Origin: Nocardia stercoris
GTDB taxonomy: Bacteria; Actinomycetota; Actinomycetes; Mycobacteriales; Mycobacteriaceae
DNA length: 64,000 nucleotides
Reading direction: 5' to 3'
NCBI RefSeq assembly: GCF_003696265.1
Contig: NZ_RFFH01000014.1
Coordinates: 102,435 to 166,434 of the forward strand
Shown one piece after another: positions 59,138 to 64,000 of the stretch (positions are counted from its first letter, which is position 1; the number at the start of each line of letters is the position of its first letter). A program made the translations under genes and the position numbers. The notes below the pieces were generated by a model. That model was not told the DNA's origin. It worked only from the letters and a program-made list of their open reading frames with translations, and made no database searches.

Positions 59138-60142
59138 ATGGCAACCCCGGTGAAGCTCCCGCGGCCCGCCGACGCGCCGTTCGTGGACGCGTATGCCGGT
59201 CACGTGGAATTCGCGCTGCAACTGCTCGTCGACACCCTCGGCGACGGGACCGCCTCGACCGTTTCGATCGGCAGCCTGGGCAAGATGCAGCCCTCGGCCA
59301 TCACCGCCGCCGACGGCGCGCTGGCAAAAAGCTATGGCGAACACTCCGATGTGGTGCAGAAGTATCACGGCGACCTCGACGGCCTCGACAAGAAGATCGC
59401 GGAGATCGCCACGAATTCGGCGGATGTCGCCAATACGACGCAATCGACCATCACCGCGCTCGTCGATCGGGTCACCACGATCCTCGACGCCACCCCCCAC
59501 AAACCGTCGCCGGCACAGCAGTGGGCGGTCATCGACAGCATCGACAAGGCGATCGGTGAGGCGGACACGACAGTGACGGACGCGCACGACCAGTTCGTCG
59601 CACATGCGGCGTCGACAGTCACGCCGGCTTACCTCGGTGACACCGTCACGTCGGGTGCCGCGCCGTCCAGCAGCTTCGTTCCGGTGGACAGCTCGGGCGG
59701 CTACGACAGCAGTTACACCCAGCAGGTGCAGAGCGTGAGTGGCAGCACCACCCGTCAGGTGCTCAGCACCTACCAGCTCGTCGGCTATATCCGAGCGGCG
59801 CTCGACGCTCTCCACATCGATGATCCGGTCGCACGCCAGCGCTGGATCGACGGATATCTGACCTTGATCCAGCGGGAGTCGGGCGGCAACGTCGGGGCCA
59901 TCAACCTGACCGATTCGAATGCTGTCGCCGGGCATCCGTCCCAGGGTCTCACCCAAACCATTCCCAGCACGTTCAACGAATACCATGTCGCCGGAACGTC
60001 GAACGTGATCACCGATCCGACGGCGAATATCGCGGCCAGCATGAATTACGTGATGCACACCTATCATGTCTCCCGCGACGGGGCGAACCTCGCCTCGAAC
60101 GTCCAGCAGGCGGACCCCAGCCGGTCCCCGCGCGGCTACTGA
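59138..60142 (+). CDS. lytic-transglycosylase-like (SLT fold) protein 2
   Basis: The 334-residue protein starts at ATG with GAAAGG upstream. The N-terminal half (about 1-175) is helical and similar in layout to the N-terminal region of the NlpC/P60 protein at 39145. The C-terminal domain (about 205-334) has catalytic Glu247 in LIQRESGGNVGAIN and QGLTQTIPSTFNEY. Thr replaces the usual Met in GLMQ, also seen as a variant in actinobacterial members. No signal peptide is visible. Together with the upstream paralogue and two NlpC/P60 genes it suggests that wall cutting is part of this locus. Confidence 0.85.
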   Translation: MATPVKLPRPADAPFVDAYAGHVEFALQLLVDTLGDGTASTVSIGSLGKMQPSAITAADGALAKSYGEHSDVVQKYHGDLDGLDKKIAEIATNSADVANTTQSTITALVDRVTTILDATPHKPSPAQQWAVIDSIDKAIGEADTTVTDAHDQFVAHAASTVTPAYLGDTVTSGAAPSSSFVPVDSSGGYDSSYTQQVQSVSGSTTRQVLSTYQLVGYIRAALDALHIDDPVARQRWIDGYLTLIQRESGGNVGAINLTDSNAVAGHPSQGLTQTIPSTFNEYHVAGTSNVITDPTANIAASMNYVMHTYHVSRDGANLASNVQQADPSRSPRGY

Positions 60143-60237
60143 CCTGTGCGGCACGTCGACGGGCGAGCCGATTCCGATCGCCGCCGACGCAGCGGGTCTC
60201 ATACCGCAACAGGCAGTGCGGCAGCATAATCGCCGTC

Positions 60238-60258
60238 GCCCGAGCGGCCGGCTCGGGC
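60238..60258 (+). terminator. weak hairpin after transglycosylase-like 2
   Basis: GCCCGAGC pairs with GCTCGGGC around a 5-base loop, 96 bp after the stop codon and without a U-run. Apart from this and the degenerate palindrome at 60404, the 402-bp gap 60143-60544 shows no feature. Confidence 0.3.
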
Positions 60259-60403
60259 CGCGTCCGCTCCCCTCCCGCAAACCCTGAGCTATGCCAGGGC
60301 GGCGATCGGCGGGCGCGATCGATACCGGACCGGCGGACGCTACGAGCTCCGAGCGGCCGAATATGCGCTCCCCCCAACGGTAGCGCGCGAGCCCCTGACC
60401 GGC

Positions 60404-60419
60404 TTCCCACCGATGAGAG
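60404..60419 (+). promoter_or_regulatory. degenerate ESX palindrome
   Basis: TTCCCACCGATGAGAG keeps the first arm but has two changes in the second. It is upstream of the membrane-protein gene at 60545, with CTTATCGTC about 20 bases further on. Confidence 0.35.
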
Positions 60420-60544
60420 GGGCGCCCCCGGAACCCCCGCTTATCGTCAGGTTACCGAATTCGAAACTCACAGCGACGAGGACGTATTGGACCGGTGACC
60501 GGCCGTGGCCGGGTCCACCCGGGAGCCTGGGCAGGGAGCGAACA

Positions 60545-62863
60545 ATGGGCACAGTCGAGTCGACGGCCGAGAAGCGTCCGGCGCTGCCGTCCGTGCCGCC
60601 GGTGCTGCGCCGGCTCGCCGACCGTGCCGGTGACGCGAAGCTGCGCCGCCGGGTGCGCTGGACCGCGCTGATCCTGTTCGCGCTCTTCGTCTTTCCCGGC
60701 ATCATCGGGGTGGTCGCGACCGCGCAGAACGGCAGCACGCTGGTCGACGGCTCGACCACCGGTACCGGCAGCTCCGAGATCGACGGCCTGAGCTGGATGA
60801 ACGTGCGCGACTCGTCCGGCGTGCCGCTGGCCAACTACCAGTTCGTGGCCAGCCACGGCGGGATCTTCAGCCCGTGGACCACGGTGCTGTGGACGCTGCT
60901 GAGCCTGGAGTTCGTCGGCTACATCGTCATCGTGATCAGCGCGATCTGGCTCATCGGCTACGCCCTGAGTTTCCAGTGGCTGGGCTATTTCGGCACCGCG
61001 CTCAACGGGGTCGCCAAGGCGTTCACCGGCCAGATCGCCACGCCGATCATGCTGCTCACCGCGGCCACGATCGGGGCGTTCTTCGTGGCCTGGTTCTGGT
61101 TGCGCGGCTACCACGCCAAGGCCACCACCCAGGTCGCCACCATGCTCATGGTCGCGATCCTCGGCCCGCTGTTCCTGGCCGAGCCGCTGGCGGACGTGCT
61201 GTCCGCCGACGGCCTGCTCGCCCAGGGCCGCAATGTGGGGATCGCGGTCGCCGCCGGTCTCAACGGCGACTCCAGCCCGAACCCCAACCAGCTGGTCGCC
61301 ACCATGCAGGGCAGTCTGGCCGACAACTTCGCCCGAACTCCGTTGCAGGTCTGGAACTTCGGTCATGTCGTCGATACCGCACCGGCCTGTCGCGCGGCCT
61401 GGTCGGCCGGCATCATGGCCGACGACGACGGCCAGGTGAAGAACGGGCTGCGCAGCTGCGGGGACGCCGCGGCCAAAGCGCATGTGGACAATCCGAGCAT
61501 GGGGCAGGTCGCCACCGGGCTGATCCTGCTCATCTGCAGCACCGTGCTACTGGTCTTCGCCGCCTACCTGGCCGTGAAGATCATCAAGTGCGCGCTCGAC
61601 GCGATCTATCACGCCTTCGGCACCATCATCGGTTTCGCCGCCGGCGGTTTCATCTACGGCGCTCCGCAGACGGGCCTGATCCGAAACCTGGTGCACACCG
61701 TGATCTCCGCCGGCCGAATGGTCTTGTTCACCGTGTTCCTCGGGGTCTACATGCTGTTCATCGGCAACCTGTTCAAACAGGCGCAGGGCCACGTCATGCC
61801 GGTGATCGTCATCTCCGGCACCGTCGAGGTGATCGCGATCTCGCAGCTGAAACACCTGAGCGCCAGCCTGACTCGCGGCAACGACTGGGTCGCCAACCGC
61901 ATCGCGCTGGCCGTGCAGAACGGGATGGCGAAGTCGGGTACCGGCGGCGGCGGTGGCGGCGGCACCGCGATCGGCATGGGCACCATGGGCGCCTCGGGCT
62001 CGATGTCGAGCAAGGGCATGATCGCGCGGATGGCGTTGCTGAACACGTTCAACGCCAACCCGGTGACCGCCTGGCTCGCCGGCGGCGTGATCAACCCGCT
62101 CAATCCGCTGGCCCGCGGCCGCACCCGGATGGACCGGCACAACATCGGCATCGCGCCGATGAACCACGAAACGCACATGTGGAATCAGGAGGGCCGGGCG
62201 AACTGGCTGCTCAAGGCGCTCGCCCGCGCCGACGGGAAGGGCGGTATGGGCACCGCGCTCGGTGTCGCGAACGCGCTCGACGGACTCGGCGACAGCAAGG
62301 TTCCCGACGCGTACGTCGCGGGTGTGCTGCGAGCGGGGAAGGCCAAGCATCAGTCGGTCATCGACGCGCAGCGCGCGCTGGCGGTACAGAACGCCAGTGT
62401 GTCGAAGTCGCTGGACGGCTTTCTGCCGCAACAGAAGGCCATCGCCTCCGCGTTCGCCGTGCAGAACCACCTGCGTGATGGCGACCCGCTCGGCGCGTTC
62501 GCGGCCCAGGCGTCGGTGGCAGCCGACAACTTCCGGCGGCACTCGGCATTGCCGACCAACCCGAACAAGATCAACCACCGCTTCGTCGAGCGCGTCATGG
62601 CGGCCGCACACAGCGACTCCGCGGTTGCGGCGATCAAACCGAGCGAGTGGCGTGCAGCAGGCCGCGACACCCGCCTGCACATTCGCAACACACTCGCCGT
62701 CCAGCACCAAGCGTTCGCCAAGGAGTACGCCGAGGCGGTCGAGGACCCGGCCAAGGCCCACCTGATCGAGGAAACCCGGCACAAGCTGATCCTGTCGGCC
62801 ACCAAGCTGGACCACCTGGACGCCCCGCTCACCACCGCGGGCTCCCCGCCGTGGCGGCGCTGA
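60545..62863 (+). CDS. large polytopic membrane protein with cytoplasmic C-terminal domain
   Basis: The 772-residue protein starts at ATG with GGGAG upstream. About seven to nine membrane segments lie between residues 38 and 440, with an extracytoplasmic loop near 215-295 containing two cysteines. A Gly-rich stretch (TGGGGGGGTAIGMG) leads to a C-terminal region of about 310 residues, helical and basic. The layout resembles VirB6/TrbL-like channel proteins of conjugative systems, often encoded next to an NlpC/P60 gene as here, but I see no diagnostic motif. It could equally be a partner of the ESX accessory set. No ATPase or coupling protein is visible in the window. Confidence 0.65.
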   Translation: MGTVESTAEKRPALPSVPPVLRRLADRAGDAKLRRRVRWTALILFALFVFPGIIGVVATAQNGSTLVDGSTTGTGSSEIDGLSWMNVRDSSGVPLANYQFVASHGGIFSPWTTVLWTLLSLEFVGYIVIVISAIWLIGYALSFQWLGYFGTALNGVAKAFTGQIATPIMLLTAATIGAFFVAWFWLRGYHAKATTQVATMLMVAILGPLFLAEPLADVLSADGLLAQGRNVGIAVAAGLNGDSSPNPNQLVATMQGSLADNFARTPLQVWNFGHVVDTAPACRAAWSAGIMADDDGQVKNGLRSCGDAAAKAHVDNPSMGQVATGLILLICSTVLLVFAAYLAVKIIKCALDAIYHAFGTIIGFAAGGFIYGAPQTGLIRNLVHTVISAGRMVLFTVFLGVYMLFIGNLFKQAQGHVMPVIVISGTVEVIAISQLKHLSASLTRGNDWVANRIALAVQNGMAKSGTGGGGGGGTAIGMGTMGASGSMSSKGMIARMALLNTFNANPVTAWLAGGVINPLNPLARGRTRMDRHNIGIAPMNHETHMWNQEGRANWLLKALARADGKGGMGTALGVANALDGLGDSKVPDAYVAGVLRAGKAKHQSVIDAQRALAVQNASVSKSLDGFLPQQKAIASAFAVQNHLRDGDPLGAFAAQASVAADNFRRHSALPTNPNKINHRFVERVMAAAHSDSAVAAIKPSEWRAAGRDTRLHIRNTLAVQHQAFAKEYAEAVEDPAKAHLIEETRHKLILSATKLDHLDAPLTTAGSPPWRR

Positions 62864-62873
62864 ACCGTCGTCC

Positions 62874-64000
62874 TCAGACCGCCCAGCGGCTGGCCGCGTA
62901 GCTGGAGGGCAGCGGCTCCACCCGGACGTACTGGCCGGGGTACGGGGCTGCCACGCACTGCCCGTTGCCGAGGTACATCATGACGTGCCCCGGTGCGCCG
63001 CCGTTGAATTCGGCGCCCGGGAAGATCAGGTCACCCGGCTGGATGTCGGCGGGGTTCACGTGCGGCAGCTGCTGGTACTGCTCGGCCGCGGTGCGCGGGA
63101 TCTCCACCCCGGCCGCGCGCGCGGCGAAGGAGGTCAGGCCCGAGCAGTCGAAGACGTCGGGACCGTTGCCGCCGTGGACGTACGGCTTGCCGATCTCGGA
63201 CAGCGCCACGTTGACGGCCTGCTGCACGGCCGCCGAGCTGCCCGCCGTCGAACCGGCCGAACCGGTGTCCGAGGGTCCCGGATAGCTCAGACCGTGAATG
63301 TTGTACAGGTACTGCCCGGTCAGCGCGTCGATCGCGGCGGCGGTCTCGTCGGCGGTCACCGCGGACCCGGAGATCAGTCCCTGCGCCTTCTGCAGGGCGG
63401 CCGCGAGGATGTCGTGCACCTGCTGCTCGCCCTGTTTGGTGTAGACGCTGGTGCCCAGGTGCGCCAGATCGACATCGACCTGCTGGATCACCTGGTTCAT
63501 GGCCTTCTGATCGATGCCCTGCGAGCCGGCGATGCCGGTGAGGTAGTGGGCGAGCTGGTTGTCCAGGTTGTCGTAGGCCTGGGCCTTCATCTTCTGGTAC
63601 AGCTGCGCGTTCGAAAGCCCCTGTGCCGTAGCCGAACCCCCGTCCGCACCGGAATCCTGTCCGGTGCCCAGGCCGCCGGTGTCGGGGCCGCCGAGGGTCC
63701 CGTTGCCGTACGCCTGCTTCAGCTGTTCGAGGACCTGCAGAGTGCGCTGAGCCTGCGGTGACAGGCCGCCGGTCCCGCCGGATCCGTCGGCGCCGTTCTG
63801 TGAACCGGTCAGTTGCGGCAGCATGGCCAGCATCAGCAGCCCGGATTGGAGCAGCTGCGGCAGCATCTGCGCGATCAGCTGGTCCGGTTGTTGTGCCGCA
63901 TCGTGGGTTCCGGGTGCGCGGTCGCGAGCCACGGCGGCCGGAGCGCTCGGCGGGGCCTGGGCGGGGGCGGCGGGCGCCGGGGCGGGGGCGGCGGGCGCCG
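62874..64000 (-). CDS. NlpC/P60 cell-wall hydrolase, N-terminus beyond the window
   Basis: The frame is open to the window end and reads into a Pro/Ala repeat (PAAPAPAPAAPAQAPP), so the gene is cut off on its 5' side; a GTG at 63932 is a possible internal start giving 352 residues. A hydrophobic block (LIAQMLPQLLQSGLLMLAML) and a helical DUF4226-like region precede an NlpC/P60 domain at the C-terminus. The nucleophile is in VFDCSGLTSFAARAAG and the histidine in GHVMMYLG. It has the typical PYVHGGNGPDVFDCSG lead-in. It converges with the membrane-protein gene, 10 bases between stops. Confidence 0.82.
   Translation of the reverse strand, partial: APAAPAPAPAAPAQAPPSAPAAVARDRAPGTHDAAQQPDQLIAQMLPQLLQSGLLMLAMLPQLTGSQNGADGSGGTGGLSPQAQRTLQVLEQLKQAYGNGTLGGPDTGGLGTGQDSGADGGSATAQGLSNAQLYQKMKAQAYDNLDNQLAHYLTGIAGSQGIDQKAMNQVIQQVDVDLAHLGTSVYTKQGEQQVHDILAAALQKAQGLISGSAVTADETAAAIDALTGQYLYNIHGLSYPGPSDTGSAGSTAGSSAAVQQAVNVALSEIGKPYVHGGNGPDVFDCSGLTSFAARAAGVEIPRTAAEQYQQLPHVNPADIQPGDLIFPGAEFNGGAPGHVMMYLGNGQCVAAPYPGQYVRVEPLPSSYAASRWAV

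Noticed and set aside
1..64000. Insertion sequences, prophage, integrase or CRISPR array
   Set aside because: No transposase, integrase or phage-like product and no regularly spaced identical repeats were seen on either strand.

Overview
The window is very GC-rich actinobacterial DNA. It carries a complete mycobacterial-type ESX (type VII secretion, T7SS) locus with PE, PPE and EspG genes, a PknG-type kinase and a very large NAD-glutamate dehydrogenase. This combination suggests a mycolic-acid actinomycete, most probably Nocardia or a close relative; the genus is inferred from gene content only. I saw no transposase, integrase, phage gene or CRISPR array.

Left part (1-14.3 kb), housekeeping and nitrogen metabolism: a polytopic membrane protein, tRNA-Asn with a strong terminator, a small secreted protein, a MerR-type regulator, a DUF1707 membrane protein, pknG, an AnsP-type amino acid permease, an SPFH/zinc-ribbon protein and the 1582-residue NAD-glutamate dehydrogenase. 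A 26-bp inverted repeat (half-site ANYGTNCCGTYAN) lies 34-59 bp upstream of the start codons of the permease, the SPFH gene, gdh and two small secreted proteins (the second at 46.5 kb), and looks like the operator of one repressor.

Middle part (14.3-34.2 kb), the ESX core, all on the minus strand and read right to left: eccA, eccB, eccC, two WXG100-like genes, PE, PPE, espG, an EspI-like MinD ATPase, eccD, mycP, eccE, an EspR-like regulator and two accessory membrane proteins. Most joints between core genes are 1-4 bp overlaps. Expression appears to be split into units by intergenic palindromes TTCCCA-N4-TGGGAA and by a terminator after the WXG100-like pair.

Right part (34.3-64 kb), the ESX accessory and substrate region. 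It starts with two tandem copies of a module consisting of promoter, a 422-aa microbial-transglutaminase-like protein and a ~100-aa partner. Then come NlpC/P60 and lytic-transglycosylase-like wall hydrolases, a CpnT-N-like protein that seems to start at CTG, a bulb-lectin protein, an EspB homologue with YbaB/EspL-like and EspK-like neighbours, and several low-complexity proteins that look like T7SS substrates. The same TTCCCA-N4-TGGGAA palindrome precedes nearly every transcription unit here, so core and accessory genes look like one regulon; the EspR-like protein at 16.1-16.5 kb is a candidate regulator. The last gene is cut by the window end.
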